DNA from: Affinibrenneria salicis
GTDB lineage: Bacteria; Pseudomonadota; Gammaproteobacteria; Enterobacterales; Enterobacteriaceae
Reading direction: 5' to 3'
Length of the DNA: 64,000 nucleotides
Assembly: GCF_008710095.1 (NCBI RefSeq)
Contig: NZ_VYKJ01000007.1
Span: 124,001-188,000, forward strand
Shown piece by piece: positions 34,507 to 44,329 of the stretch; the first letter of the stretch is position 1; each line of letters opens with the position of its first letter. A model generated the notes under the pieces. The model searched no databases. It was not told the DNA's origin and was given only the letters and a program-made list of their open reading frames with translations. The translations under genes were made by a program, and so were the position numbers.

Positions 34507-36921
34507 TCAGGCTTCCGGCGCTTCTTTTTCGATGATCATTTTTTGCGGGCTGGACAGGGCGATGTTGGCGACGCGCAGCGCGCGCAGGATCTCGAACAGC
34601 AGATCGCTGCGCGTATTGCTGACTACCCGCGGGCTGGCGACGTAGCCGGTCACGCTCAGCATAATGCCTTGCGCGCTGAGCTGGCTGAAGGTGACCGACG
34701 GCGCGGGCGCTTCCAGCACCGATTCATTTTCCCGGTAGATGGTCAGCAGCAGATCGCGCACCTGCTCCGGGTCGATATCGAGCGGAAAGGTCAGCGGAAT
34801 GGTGACCACCCCCTGAGCGTTGCCCATGGTGGCATTGCGCACGTTCTGGGAAATAAACTGCGAGTTGGGTACGATCACCGTCGAACGGTCAGTCAGCTGG
34901 ATCTCGGTCGCCCGCACGTTGATGCGGCGAATATCGCCCTCAATGCCGCTGATGCTGACCAGATCGCCGACCTTCACCGGCCGCTCGGTCAGCAGGATAA
35001 TGCCGGAAATAAAGTTCTTCACAATTTCCTGCAGCCCGAAGCCGATGCCCACGGACAAGGCGCTGACGATCCAGGCGAGGTTATTCCACTGCACGCCCAG
35101 CGTCGACAGGGTGGCGAGCGCGATGGACACGTAGCCGATGTTGGCGAACAGGGTGGTCAGCGACACGCGCATCCCTTTGTCCATCATGGTTTTGGGCAGA
35201 AACTCTTGCTCCAGCCAGCGACGGGCGGTGCGCAGCAAATAGATGCCGACCACCAGAATGACCAACGCATTCAGTAAATTGGCCGGTACGATATTCAGTT
35301 TGCCCAGTCCGTCGCCGCCCCAGATTTCAACGGCTTTCTGCAGCAACTGCAGCGGCGTGGTTGAACCAAAGGTACCGTTCAGCAGCGCCACCAGCGCGAA
35401 CAGGATCAGCACGGTCTTGCCGGTGGCCGACAACAGCGTGGCGATCTGCGCCAGGTGGCGTTCGTGCAGGCGCAGCGTTTCCTGAATACTTTTGCCGCAG
35501 CGGTTGTTCTGGTCAAAGGCGCTCTCGCAGATATCGTTCCACAGATGGATGAACAGATACAGACAGGAAAGCACCAGTCCTACCCAGACGAACTCATAGG
35601 TCAGAAAGCGGGCCAGCGATATGTAGCCGAACAGCAGCGAGAACAGTACCGCCAGCGCCGTCAGAATGGTCGCCAGATGCATTAATCCGGCCAGCGTGGA
35701 GCGGCTTTCCGTCCGCTCGCCTCGGGCGATCATCTGCTTGCGGATTTGGTTGCTGCGCCGGGTGATGATACCCGCCGTCAGGGCGATCGACAGCGCCGAC
35801 AGCGCGCTGACCACCACGCTGGCCGAAACGCTGGTGCCGGCCGCGCTGTTGAGCTGCTCAAGGCTGCCGAAGAGCAGGACGATGCCGGCGATCAGCGGCG
35901 GGAATGAGCGCAGCGCCTCGGCCAGCGGCGAAGCCATGTTCGACAGACGCCAGGAGGGGCGTTGATTGGATAAAAATGCGCGGCCCAGGCCCGCCAGCAT
36001 AGCGGAAAAGCGGCACAGCCGCTCCCAGTCGTCGACAAACGACGCGAAGGCGTCGGAAACGTCCGGCGCGCGGCTAAACGTATAGCCGACGAGGCTGCCG
36101 GCGATACTCCAGCTTAGCATGGTGATGCACAGAATGCCGGTGGCGTAGCCGCTGCGCCGCAGCCGCCCCTCTGGCAACAGGGTGATGCACATATGCGCCA
36201 GCGCGTTTTCCAGATGGCGTCGGGTATAAAGGCAGCCGACGGCCAGCAGCAGAAAGACTGCGCTGCCCAGCCGCCAGTCGGGCTGCCAGGCGGATGACCA
36301 GCCCTGCAGCGCCTGCTGGGCAAAGCGGCTGATTTTTTGTTGATCCTGGGCGACGGGCGAGACCAGCGGCCGCCAGAAATCCACATCCAGCATACTGCCG
36401 CTATTCAGGGCCAGCTGAGTTTTCAGATTATTTCGGCGCAGGTTGGATATTTGTACGGCGAGCGATTCGGCGTTGCTGTAAATGGCGCTGGCGTGCTCAA
36501 TCTGTTTTTCAATCTGCTCCTTTTGCCGGGTCAGGTTGTTGCGGCGCGCCACGACCTCCCGGGTTTCCTGCACTACCGCGTTATCCTGCGCCGGCCCCAG
36601 CACGTTGAGCTGAGTGGTGATCGTCGCCTGTTGTTCATACAGCGAGGCGCGCAGCGTGTCGGCGTCGGCCAGCAGCGTCTGATTAAGCTGACTCAGGTTC
36701 ACCAGTTGGCTGTCGCTCTGCGCGCTGGAGATTTGCTGCTTTAACGCATCCAGCTGCTTTTGCAAATCGGCCAGACTGCTGGCCTGTTCGCTGGCCGAGG
36801 GCGCGGACTGCGCCTGTTGCGACAGCGATTCCGCCTGGACCGGAGAGAGACTGAGGCTGACTGCGCACAGCGCGAGCAGCAAATAAAAGAACCCGATAAA
36901 CGCGTTGCCGGCTTTGCCCAT
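34507..36921 (-). CDS. MscS-family mechanosensitive channel with DUF3772-like N-terminus
   Basis: 804 residues. Signal peptide ending around LSPVQAES, then about 180 residues of periplasmic coiled coil (Gln/Ala/Leu-rich, DLQKQLDALKQQISSAQS), then about ten membrane helices, and a C-terminal MscS core: GIGFGLQEIVKNFISGIILL with the pore helix, TERPVKVGDLVSISGIEGDI and VIVPNSQFISQNV. It opens under membrane tension on hypo-osmotic shock. Size and domain order fit the medium-large MscS type carrying a DUF3772 domain rather than MscK. Its gene ends 13 bp from the convergent MerR gene. Confidence 0.9.
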   Translation of the reverse strand: MGKAGNAFIGFFYLLLALCAVSLSLSPVQAESLSQQAQSAPSASEQASSLADLQKQLDALKQQISSAQSDSQLVNLSQLNQTLLADADTLRASLYEQQATITTQLNVLGPAQDNAVVQETREVVARRNNLTRQKEQIEKQIEHASAIYSNAESLAVQISNLRRNNLKTQLALNSGSMLDVDFWRPLVSPVAQDQQKISRFAQQALQGWSSAWQPDWRLGSAVFLLLAVGCLYTRRHLENALAHMCITLLPEGRLRRSGYATGILCITMLSWSIAGSLVGYTFSRAPDVSDAFASFVDDWERLCRFSAMLAGLGRAFLSNQRPSWRLSNMASPLAEALRSFPPLIAGIVLLFGSLEQLNSAAGTSVSASVVVSALSALSIALTAGIITRRSNQIRKQMIARGERTESRSTLAGLMHLATILTALAVLFSLLFGYISLARFLTYEFVWVGLVLSCLYLFIHLWNDICESAFDQNNRCGKSIQETLRLHERHLAQIATLLSATGKTVLILFALVALLNGTFGSTTPLQLLQKAVEIWGGDGLGKLNIVPANLLNALVILVVGIYLLRTARRWLEQEFLPKTMMDKGMRVSLTTLFANIGYVSIALATLSTLGVQWNNLAWIVSALSVGIGFGLQEIVKNFISGIILLTERPVKVGDLVSISGIEGDIRRINVRATEIQLTDRSTVIVPNSQFISQNVRNATMGNAQGVVTIPLTFPLDIDPEQVRDLLLTIYRENESVLEAPAPSVTFSQLSAQGIMLSVTGYVASPRVVSNTRSDLLFEILRALRVANIALSSPQKMIIEKEAPEA

Positions 36922-37085
36922 CTCTATTACTCCGTCCCATCAGTTCGTTGGCCCGGACGTTGCGTCGGGGGCCGTCATACTATTCCGTTGACTATTGTAA
37001 AGATACGGACATTCGTCAAGCGGACCGCGTCAGCGCGCTGGAAGCCGCCGCCGCTGTACTGCCGGGGCGACGTCCGTCCGGCGCA

Positions 37086-38018
37086 TCAGGTGTAATAAAA
37101 GCGCACCACGTGAAAAAACACCGGCGCGGCGAAGCACAGCGAGTCGATGCGATCCATCATGCCGCCATGGCCTTCCAGCATGGCGCCGAAGTCTTTGACG
37201 CCCTGATCGCGTTTGATCGCCGACATGCACAGGCCGCCCAGGAAGCCGAGCAGGGTAATCAGCAGCGAGATCAGCAGCGCCTGCCACCAGCTAAAGGGGG
37301 TGATCCAGTACAGCCCCATACCGACCAGGCTGGCGGACAGAATACCGCCGATAAAGCCTTCGCGCGTCTTGTTCGGGCTGACCTTCGGCACGATAGGATG
37401 TTTGCCCCATAGCTTGCCGAACACATACTGCAGGACGTCGGAAATTTGAACCACGATCATCAAAAACAGCAGCAGTTTGGCGTTCTGATTTTCATAGCCG
37501 GGAATATCCAGCATCAGCAGCGCGGGGATATGGCTGACGCAGTATACGGCGATCATCATGCTCCACTGAATTTTCGCCGCGCGTTCGAGAAAGTTGCGCG
37601 TATCGCCGGCCAGCGCGATGCGCGCCGGCAAAAACAGCGACGCGTAAACCGGCAGCATAATAACGAACACGCCGTACCACTCGATGCCGATCAACACATA
37701 CTGCAGGGGCAGGATAATAAAGAAACACCAGAACAGCGCTTCATGGTCGCCGCGCTGGGTTGGCGTCAGGGTAATGCATTCTCGCAGGGCATAGAAAGAC
37801 ATCAGGGCGAACAGCACTAGCGAGCCAATCTGGCCGATCAAAATCGCCACGATGGCGATAATACACATCGCCCACCAGGCGCGGATGCGAGCGTTCAGAT
37901 TGGCGATGGTGGCGTTTTGCTTTTTCAGCGACAGCAGATAGCCGACGACGCTGGCGAAAATCAGTATGCCGAACAGGCCGCACAGCAGCCATTTCATCTC
38001 GTTGTCCCAGATGGTCAT
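37086..38018 (-). CDS. CDP-diglyceride synthase family membrane protein (YnbB-like)
   Basis: 310 residues, about eight transmembrane helices. The CdsA-family signature is at the C-terminus: MSAIKRDQGVKDFGAMLEGH and GGMMDRIDSL, preceded by PKVSPNKTREGFIGG. These residues bind Mg and CTP in phosphatidate cytidylyltransferases. The closest architecture I recall is E. coli YnbB, a CdsA paralogue. It overlaps the acyltransferase gene by 4 bp (ATGA), so the two form an operon that converts lysophosphatidate to CDP-diacylglycerol. The CDP-alcohol transferase found next to ynbB in E. coli is absent here. Confidence 0.88.
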   Translation of the reverse strand: MTIWDNEMKWLLCGLFGILIFASVVGYLLSLKKQNATIANLNARIRAWWAMCIIAIVAILIGQIGSLVLFALMSFYALRECITLTPTQRGDHEALFWCFFIILPLQYVLIGIEWYGVFVIMLPVYASLFLPARIALAGDTRNFLERAAKIQWSMMIAVYCVSHIPALLMLDIPGYENQNAKLLLFLMIVVQISDVLQYVFGKLWGKHPIVPKVSPNKTREGFIGGILSASLVGMGLYWITPFSWWQALLISLLITLLGFLGGLCMSAIKRDQGVKDFGAMLEGHGGMMDRIDSLCFAAPVFFHVVRFYYT

Positions 38019-38653
38019 GAAGAGAGCGCCTCCAGCGCGGATCGAGCCCGTTGCAAAAAAGCCGTTTTGCTTTCATCGGCCGCGGGCGCGTCGAGCGGCG
38101 CGCCGAAGGTGGCGCGGCAAATGATCGGCACCACCAGACGAGAACCTTTAGGCAACACCCGGTTCAGATTTTCCAGCCACACCGGCACCAGTTGAACGTC
38201 GGGAAATTGCTGCGTCAGATGGTACAGGCCGCTTTTGAAATTCTGCAGCTCGTTGCCGTCGCCGCGGGTGCCTTCGGGAAACAGGATCAGCGACTGGCCT
38301 TCTTCCAGCGCCAGGCGCAGCGAGAGCAGTGGATCGCGCTTATCATCGCCCGGCGCGTCCGCGTTTGCGCGCCGCCGCTCCACCAAAACGGCCTGAAAGA
38401 CGCGCAGCGCCAGGTAGCGGCGCAGCGGCGATTTCAGCCAGTAATCGGCGGCGGCGACCGGATGCACGACGTCGCGCAGCGAGGCGGGCATGCTCGACCA
38501 AATAACCAGACCGTCGAGATGGCTGCTGTGATTGGCGTAAAAAATGGTCGGACGTCGTAAATCGGGCGGCGATTGCCAGCGCGCGCGTATGCCCGTCAGC
38601 AACCGGCAGATCGACACAAGCAGTATGCTGACTACTTTTCGGTCAAGTGTCAT
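38015..38653 (-). CDS. 1-acyl-sn-glycerol-3-phosphate acyltransferase (PlsC family)
   Basis: 212 residues with the acyltransferase blocks: HX4D as H42-SSHL-D47 in YANHSSHLDG, and LILFPEGTRG (125-131) that binds the glycerol phosphate. One N-terminal hydrophobic helix anchors it to the inner membrane. It should acylate lysophosphatidic acid to phosphatidic acid. Stop and start overlap with the CdsA-like gene downstream, so they are translationally coupled. It is a paralogue in addition to the housekeeping plsC expected elsewhere. Confidence 0.88.
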   Translation of the reverse strand: MTLDRKVVSILLVSICRLLTGIRARWQSPPDLRRPTIFYANHSSHLDGLVIWSSMPASLRDVVHPVAAADYWLKSPLRRYLALRVFQAVLVERRRANADAPGDDKRDPLLSLRLALEEGQSLILFPEGTRGDGNELQNFKSGLYHLTQQFPDVQLVPVWLENLNRVLPKGSRLVVPIICRATFGAPLDAPAADESKTAFLQRARSALEALSS

Positions 38654-38819
38654 GATTCATCCTTTTTATCCGGCGGCGCCGTCGGCGGAGCGCCTGCGTT
38701 TTATCATCATGTCGGCCTTCGCCGCGGCGTGTCGCCTGGCGCAGGCCGGTGTCGCGCGGCGTATCCCTGTCGGCGGTCTGGTCAGCAATCTGAATTGATT
38801 ATCTTTTTTCCCTGGCGGA

Positions 38820-39102
38820 TTGCAACATCTGTTTTCGCGGCCGGCCGGCAGCCGGCTACCGCGACTGGCGGCGGCCCAGTCCGAACGGGCGATGGCCAAC
38901 ATCAAAATGCCGCTTGAAGAGTCCGGCGGTAAGCTGGAAGATATTTACCAAATCACCGTCGGCCCGACGGACGCGCGCTATCGCAAAACGGTCCGTAACC
39001 TCATGGGCCGCGGGCTGAAGGGTGGGGACCGGTTTCGGCCGGCCTGATGATTGCCCGCCCGGAATGGCCGTGGGAATCGATGTTATCGCCGTACAATCCT
39101 GA
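38820..39102 (+). pseudogene. RidA-family protein remnant
   Basis: The frame reads MANIKMPLEESGGKLEDIYQ and ITVGPTDARYRKTVRNLMGR, then stops at 39047. A different frame continues as GLMIARPEWPW and a third as GIDVIAV to a stop at 39102. These pieces equal the second half of RidA-type imine deaminases (QAMANVK..LEEAGG.LEDI.KITVY, GRWLKG, ARPE..VEIDVIAV). The N-terminal half is missing and two shifts break the rest. It lies just before an ArgE-type deacylase gene, a common pairing. Confidence 0.75.
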
Positions 39103-39113
39103 GGACCGCCGTT

Positions 39114-40265
39114 ATGACTACCGCCGTTGATATCCTGTCCGAGCTGATCGGTTTTCCCACGCTTAGCCGGCAGTCCAATCTGGCGCTGATTGATTATGTG
39201 GAAGATTATCTGGCCGGCTACGGTATCCACGCCCGCCGGGTTTATAGCGAGGATTGGCAGCGGGCCAATCTGTATGCCACTATCGGGCCGCAGGATCGGG
39301 GCGGTATTTGTCTTTCCGGCCACTCGGACGTGGTGCCGGTAGCCGACCAGCCGTGGCGCAGCGATCCCTTTACGCTGACGCGGCGGGACGATCGTCTTTA
39401 CGGCCGCGGCACGGCTGATATGAAAGGCTTTATCGCCTGCGTGCTGGCGCTGGTGCCGCGCTTTGTTCAGGCGACGCGCGGCGCCGATGCGCAGCCGGTG
39501 CATATCGCCATCAGTTACGATGAGGAAATCGGCTGCGTCGGCGTGCGCGGTTTATTGCAGCAACTGGAGCAGGATGCCGCGAAGCCGACCGGCTGCATTA
39601 TCGGCGAGCCGACGCTGATGCGCCTGGCTAGCGCGCACAAAGGCAAAAGCGCCTGGCGCTGCTGCGTGCAGGGGCAGGCGGCCCACTCGTCCCAGCCGCA
39701 GCTGGGGGTGAATGCGATCGAATACGCGGCGGAACTGATGATGTTTTTACGTCAGCGCGGCCGCGACTGGCGCCGCGACGCCGGCGATGCGAGTTACGAT
39801 CCGCCCTGGTCGACGGTGCAGACCGGCACGGTGCGCGGCGGTACGGCGGTCAACGTGGTGCCGGATCGCTGCGAGTTTGATTTTGAGATCCGACCGCTGC
39901 CTGGCAGCGATCACCATTTGCTGGCGGATGAACTGGCGCATTTCGCCCGTCGCCGGCTGGTGCCGGAAATGCGCCGGGTGTCCGGCCAGGCGGATATTCG
40001 CCTGGAGGCGCAGAGCGCTTATCCCGGTCTGCAGGATAACGCCTCGCTGGATGAGATAAAGCAGCGCTGCGCCGCCGCCGCCGGGCAAACAGCCTTCCAT
40101 TCTCTGGCGTTCGGTACCGAAGCCGGACTGTTTCAGCAGGCCGGCATCCCGGCCATTGTATGCGGGCCGGGTTCGATCGCGCAGGCGCACAAGGCGGATG
40201 AGTATGTCGACTGCGCGCAGCTGGAACAGTGCCTGACGTTTCTCGCCCGGGTGACCGGCGTCTGA
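39114..40265 (+). CDS. M20 acetylornithine deacetylase (ArgE-like)
   Basis: 383 residues from the ATG at 39114 after TGAGGA. M20 metallopeptidase family with SGHSDVVPV (first His/Asp), YGRGTADMKGFIACVLAL (bridging Asp), SYDEEIGCVG (Glu pair) and a lid domain; matches the ArgE subgroup (IGEPTLMRLASAHKGKSAW, GTEAGLFQQAGIP). It is a zinc-dependent amidase that removes an N-acyl group, probably from ornithine-like amino acids. Not in an arg operon; preceded by a RidA remnant, so a catabolic rather than biosynthetic role is likely. Confidence 0.87.
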   Translation: MTTAVDILSELIGFPTLSRQSNLALIDYVEDYLAGYGIHARRVYSEDWQRANLYATIGPQDRGGICLSGHSDVVPVADQPWRSDPFTLTRRDDRLYGRGTADMKGFIACVLALVPRFVQATRGADAQPVHIAISYDEEIGCVGVRGLLQQLEQDAAKPTGCIIGEPTLMRLASAHKGKSAWRCCVQGQAAHSSQPQLGVNAIEYAAELMMFLRQRGRDWRRDAGDASYDPPWSTVQTGTVRGGTAVNVVPDRCEFDFEIRPLPGSDHHLLADELAHFARRRLVPEMRRVSGQADIRLEAQSAYPGLQDNASLDEIKQRCAAAAGQTAFHSLAFGTEAGLFQQAGIPAIVCGPGSIAQAHKADEYVDCAQLEQCLTFLARVTGV

Positions 40266-40631
40266 ACGAACAGGCGGCGCGACGCTGCCGCTGGTGTAAT
40301 GTCAGGCGGCTCGGGATCGTTGCGCAATCGACGCAGTCCGCCGGCATACGGGGCCCGGGCCGTGGGGGCCCGGGGTGCTGCGCCGCTGGGCCGCCAGTTC
40401 GGGGCAGGAAAAGGGCGACGATGTCTTTGCGTGCACGATTTGCATGACGGACGACACGTGCTGATTGCCGCCCGGCTAGAATCGCGCATCATTGATATGA
40501 ACCAAAGCCTGCCGGTGTCCTCGGCGATGCGCGACCAGCTCTCTCAGCCGCGCTATCAGTGCCTGGATGTACCGGACAAGCGGGCGGAGGATGAATAACC
40601 CCCGCCCCGGCTCGCGCCGGAGCGGGCTGGC
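40266..40631. other. GC-rich gene-free stretch
   Basis: About 365 bp. It has a GGGGCCCGGG / GGGCCCGGGG near-palindrome around 40350-40376. A frame ending at 40598 (HVLIAARLESRIIDMNQSLP and on) has a protein-like tail but an improbable front, so it may be a gene remnant I do not recognise. Confidence 0.45.
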
Positions 40632-41936
40632 TCAGGCCGGGTGCAACCGGTCGAGCAGGGAATACCAGGTCACGCCGGCGGCGATATAGAAATGCTGCAG
40701 CTGGTGCAGCGGAATCGGCCGGATGGGCGAGATTGGAAACGGAAATTCGGCCTCCGGTCGGCGCAGGCGTCGTGCGATGGCGGCGCCCAGGCTGGTGCAT
40801 AGCGCGATGCCGCGGCCGTTGCAGCCTAAAGCCACCGTTACACCCGGCGCCGGCTCGTGCACGTGGGGCATAAAGTCGCGGGTGATGGCGATGCGTCCGG
40901 CCCAGCGATATTGGTAATCGATGGGGCCCAGTTGCGGAAACAGCAGCGCCAGCGAGCGCTCCAGGTGAGCGAAGTCCTGCGGGCCGCGCGGATCGGCGAA
41001 ATGACCGCGGCCGCCGATCAGCAGGCGACCTTCGGCGTCGCGACGCAGATAGAGCAGCAGACGCTGGGCGGTGGAAACGGTTTCCCCGCCGGGCAGGATC
41101 GTCGCCGCCGCCGCGCCGGTCAGCGGCTGAGTGGCGACGATAAAGCTATTGGCCGCCAGCACCGTGCGCGCCACGCCGGGCCACAGCGGGCCGGAGTAGC
41201 CGTTGGTGGCGATCACGACCCGTTCGGCGTCGACCTGTCGGCCGCCGGTGGTTTGCGCCAGCCAGTGCCCGCGCTGCGGCGTAATGGATTTCACCGCGCT
41301 GTCGCCGAACACCCGTACGCCGTGCGACTGCGCGGCGCGCACCAGTCCGCGCGCGTAGGCCAGAGGCTGAATGCCGCCGGCGCGGCCGTCCAGCCAGCCG
41401 CCGGCGAACGCCGTGCTGCCCATGCGCGCCGCCAGCTGTCCGGCATCGAGCATCGCCACCGGTACGCCGCGCCGTTCCCACTGGCGCGCCCGCGCCTCCA
41501 GCGCCGGCAGACCGCGGCTGGAGTAAGAGGCCTGCAGCCAGCCGCTGCGCACCGGCTGACAGCGAATGTCATAGCGGTCGATCAGTCCAAACACCAGATC
41601 CGCGGAGCGGGAGATGGCGTCGATCAGCGGCTCCGCGCGGTCGGCGCCCAGCTGGCGCACCAGCGTATCCGGATCGTGCTTCAGCGTCGGGTTGACCTGG
41701 CCGCCGTTGCGGCCGGAGGCGCCCCAGCCAGGCTCATTGGCTTCCAGCACGCAGACGTTTACGCCGTTGCTGGCCAGATGCAGCGCGGTGGACAGACCGG
41801 TATAACCGGCGCCGATCACCAGCACATCGGTGGTCAGCGATTCCGCCAACGCCGGCGTGGGGGGCGCCGGCGGCGCGGTGGCCGCCCAGAGCGAAGGCGG
41901 CAGCGCGCTGGCGGCGGACAGTTGCGCTTCACTCAT
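40632..41936 (-). CDS. FAD-dependent amine oxidase (DAO/PuuB-like)
   Basis: 434 residues from the ATG at 41936, which overlaps the ABC ATPase stop (ATGA). Glycine-rich FAD motif [17 protein letters not shown], then [39 protein letters not shown] and GCNGRGIAL. These are marks of the gamma-glutamylputrescine oxidase/glycine oxidase group. It oxidises an amine or amino acid with release of hydrogen peroxide. It is last in the leftward operon of a polar amino acid ABC transporter, so the transported compound is probably its substrate. Confidence 0.87.
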   Translation of the reverse strand: MSEAQLSAASALPPSLWAATAPPAPPTPALAESLTTDVLVIGAGYTGLSTALHLASNGVNVCVLEANEPGWGASGRNGGQVNPTLKHDPDTLVRQLGADRAEPLIDAISRSADLVFGLIDRYDIRCQPVRSGWLQASYSSRGLPALEARARQWERRGVPVAMLDAGQLAARMGSTAFAGGWLDGRAGGIQPLAYARGLVRAAQSHGVRVFGDSAVKSITPQRGHWLAQTTGGRQVDAERVVIATNGYSGPLWPGVARTVLAANSFIVATQPLTGAAAATILPGGETVSTAQRLLLYLRRDAEGRLLIGGRGHFADPRGPQDFAHLERSLALLFPQLGPIDYQYRWAGRIAITRDFMPHVHEPAPGVTVALGCNGRGIALCTSLGAAIARRLRRPEAEFPFPISPIRPIPLHQLQHFYIAAGVTWYSLLDRLHPA

Positions 41937-42700
41937 GATGCGCTCCTCAGCGCGTCCGGCGCGGCCAGGCCATGATCCGGCAGAACCCGGCGGAGAAAAT
42001 CCTGGGTGCGGGGATGATTCGGGTGCGTCAGCATTTGGCTGGCCGATCCGGATTCGACGATTTTCCCGCCGTACAGGAAACACACCCGATCCGCCACCTC
42101 GCGGGCGAATCCCATTTCATGCGTCACCACTACCATAGTCATACCTTCGTCGGCCAGCGTGCGCATCACCGCCAGCACGTCGCCCACCAGTTCGGGATCC
42201 AGCGCGGAGGTCGGTTCGTCGAACAACATGGCTTCCGGTTTCATCGCCAGCGCGCGGGCAATGGCCACCCGCTGCTGCTGGCCGCCGGACAGCGCGTCGG
42301 GGTAGGCGTCGGCGCGATTAGCCAGCCCCACCTTTTCCAGCAGCGCCAGCGCCTCTTTTTTCACCTGACGCGGATCTTCGCCTTTCACATACACCGGCGC
42401 CTCCATGACGTTTTGCAGCACCGTGCGGTGTGGAAACAGGTTAAAACGCTGGAACACCATGCCGAGCCGGGCGCGCAGCTGGTGCACGCCCTTGTTGCCG
42501 CGGTCGATACGCTGGCCGAACACGCGAATTTCGCCCTGTTGGTAGGATTCGAGCGCATTAATGCAGCGCAGCAGCGTGGATTTGCCTGAACCGGACGGGC
42601 CGATCAGGCAGACCACTTCCCCGGCGGCGACCTGGAGGTCAACGTGATGCAGCACCGTGACGTTATCGTAGCGTTTTTGCAGAGCGTTAATCTCAATCAT
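41933..42700 (-). CDS. polar amino acid ABC transporter ATPase
   Basis: 255 residues of the GlnQ/HisP type. Walker [11 protein letters not shown]-loop FQRFNLFPH, signature [16 protein letters not shown], Walker [16 protein letters not shown] and THEMGFA switch. Powers the import system formed with the permease (overlap ATGA at 42697) and the binding protein at 43383. Cytoplasmic, peripheral to the membrane. Overlaps at both ends show tight coupling in the operon. Confidence 0.93.
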   Translation of the reverse strand: MIEINALQKRYDNVTVLHHVDLQVAAGEVVCLIGPSGSGKSTLLRCINALESYQQGEIRVFGQRIDRGNKGVHQLRARLGMVFQRFNLFPHRTVLQNVMEAPVYVKGEDPRQVKKEALALLEKVGLANRADAYPDALSGGQQQRVAIARALAMKPEAMLFDEPTSALDPELVGDVLAVMRTLADEGMTMVVVTHEMGFAREVADRVCFLYGGKIVESGSASQMLTHPNHPRTQDFLRRVLPDHGLAAPDALRSAS

Positions 42701-43365
42701 GCGCGTTTCCTCGTGTCAAAGCGGAGTTCGAGCCGGCGCAGCATATAAATCAGCGGCAGGCTCATAAGCAGGTATAACAGCGCCACCAGGGTGTACACGG
42801 TCATGTTCTGGAAGGTGGACGAGGCGATGAGCTGCCCCTGGCGGGTCATTTCGGCAGTCGAAATGGTGGAGACCAGCGAGGAGTCTTTGAGCATCATCAC
42901 CAGCGTATTGCCGTACGGCGGCAGCGCGATGCGAAATGCCTGCGGCAGAATGACCCGGCGCAGCGTCAGCGCCGAACGCATGCCCAGCGCCTCGGCCGCC
43001 TCGTGCTGCCCCCGTTCCACGGCCTCGATGCCGGAACGGAAATTCTCGGCCTGGTAGGGCGAGTAAGCGATGGCCATACCGATGACGCCGGCCTGAAACG
43101 CCGTCAGGTGGATGCCCAGATCCGGCAGCACAAAGTAGATATAGAAGAGTTGCACGATAATCGGCAGCCCGCGAATAATATTGACCAGCGTCGTGGCGCC
43201 GGCGGATAAGGGCCGCACTGGCGACAGCCGCAGCAGGGCGAGCCCCAGCCCCAGCAGGCTGCTCAGCATGAACGACAACACGGTTATCTCGATGGTAACG
43301 ATCGCGCCCTGCAGCAACAGCGGCAGGAAATCCCAGGCGTCGAGCAAAAATTGATGTAGCGCCAC
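42697..43365 (-). CDS. polar amino acid ABC transporter permease
   Basis: 222 residues of the HisMQ family. About five membrane helices and the EAA loop [22 protein letters not shown] that contacts the ATPase. Only one permease gene is present, so it should act as a homodimer. Follows the binding-protein gene by 17 bp and overlaps the ATPase start. Substrate is probably an amino acid or amine, by family and by the oxidase downstream. Confidence 0.92.
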   Translation of the reverse strand: MALHQFLLDAWDFLPLLLQGAIVTIEITVLSFMLSSLLGLGLALLRLSPVRPLSAGATTLVNIIRGLPIIVQLFYIYFVLPDLGIHLTAFQAGVIGMAIAYSPYQAENFRSGIEAVERGQHEAAEALGMRSALTLRRVILPQAFRIALPPYGNTLVMMLKDSSLVSTISTAEMTRQGQLIASSTFQNMTVYTLVALLYLLMSLPLIYMLRRLELRFDTRKRA

Positions 43366-43382
43366 AGCGACTCCTTAATGGA

Positions 43383-44147
43383 CTATACGCCCCATTTATT
43401 GATGATGGCGGTCAGACTGCCGTCGGCTTTCATGCGGGCAATGGCGTCGTTAAGGCGCTGCAGGTTGGCGCTGTCGCCCTTGCGCACCACAAAACACACC
43501 TCGCCCAGGTGAGTCGGTTGGTAGCCCTGCGCCAGTTTTACCCCGCGAAAGGCGCGGTGCTTGATTTGGTAAGCCATGATGGGCATATCTCCAACCGCCG
43601 CTTTGATGCGACCCAACGCGACGTCGCGCGCCATATCGGCGATGGAGTCGTAAGTGCGTACTTCTTTGAAGTGGCCCATTTTGGTCAGCAGGTCATAAAA
43701 TACTGTGCCGGTCTGGGTGCCGACGATCTGGCCCTTCAGCGCATCCAGATTCGGATAGGTCGCCGCGTCGTCGGCGTTGACCAGCACGCCTTCGCCGTAG
43801 CGATAGAGCGGCGCGCTGAAATCGACCACTTTTTCACGTTCGGCGGTTTTCAGCATGCCGGCCGAGATCATGTCGATTTTGCCGGAAGTCAGCGCCGGGA
43901 TGAGCGAAGCGAAGCTGGTTTGCTCCACCTCTACCCGAAACTGGCCCGCTTTAGCCGCCTGGTTGGCGGCGTCCACCATCATGCCTTCAATGGTGTTGGT
44001 TTTTATATCCAGGAAGGTAAACGGAATACCGGAGGCGGTTGCACCAACTTTAAGCACGGGTGCCATATCGGCGTGCGCCGGATTTAACAGCAGCAGCCCG
44101 GCAATAATCGCGGCGGCCCGGCATATCAGGTTAAAGGACTGTAACAT
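43383..44147 (-). CDS. polar amino acid ABC transporter binding protein
   Basis: 254 residues with a signal peptide (LICRAAAIIAGLLLLNPAHA, cut before DMAPV). The mature part is a type II periplasmic binding protein: KVGATASGIPFTFLD, GKIDMISAGMLKTAERE, VVDFSAPLYRYGEGVLV, VGTQTGTVFYDLL and LGRIKAAVGDMPI. First gene of the leftward operon; diverges from the IclR gene across an AT-rich control region. Ligand unknown. Confidence 0.92.
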   Translation of the reverse strand: MLQSFNLICRAAAIIAGLLLLNPAHADMAPVLKVGATASGIPFTFLDIKTNTIEGMMVDAANQAAKAGQFRVEVEQTSFASLIPALTSGKIDMISAGMLKTAEREKVVDFSAPLYRYGEGVLVNADDAATYPNLDALKGQIVGTQTGTVFYDLLTKMGHFKEVRTYDSIADMARDVALGRIKAAVGDMPIMAYQIKHRAFRGVKLAQGYQPTHLGEVCFVVRKGDSANLQRLNDAIARMKADGSLTAIINKWGV

Positions 44148-44259
44148 CGACTGACTCCTTCGTTGGTTAACGGAATGTGACGATAAGTATCAAGCAAGTA
44201 ACATGCCATTTAACTATTTCTGTATTGCATTTCAATTTATATACATTTAATAATGGTTT

Positions 44260-44279
44260 TATCGTATCGATATGCGATA
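44260..44279. promoter_or_regulatory. candidate IclR operator
   Basis: TATCGTAT-CGAT-ATGCGATA is a 20-bp inverted repeat with one mismatch between arms. It lies in the 182-bp gap between the ABC operon and the divergent IclR gene, 51 bp from the IclR start. Confidence 0.5.
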
Positions 44280-44329
44280 TTTTGTCGGGCTGTAATCGGG
44301 TAATGTCCCGGAACTAACATGAGGCGGCA

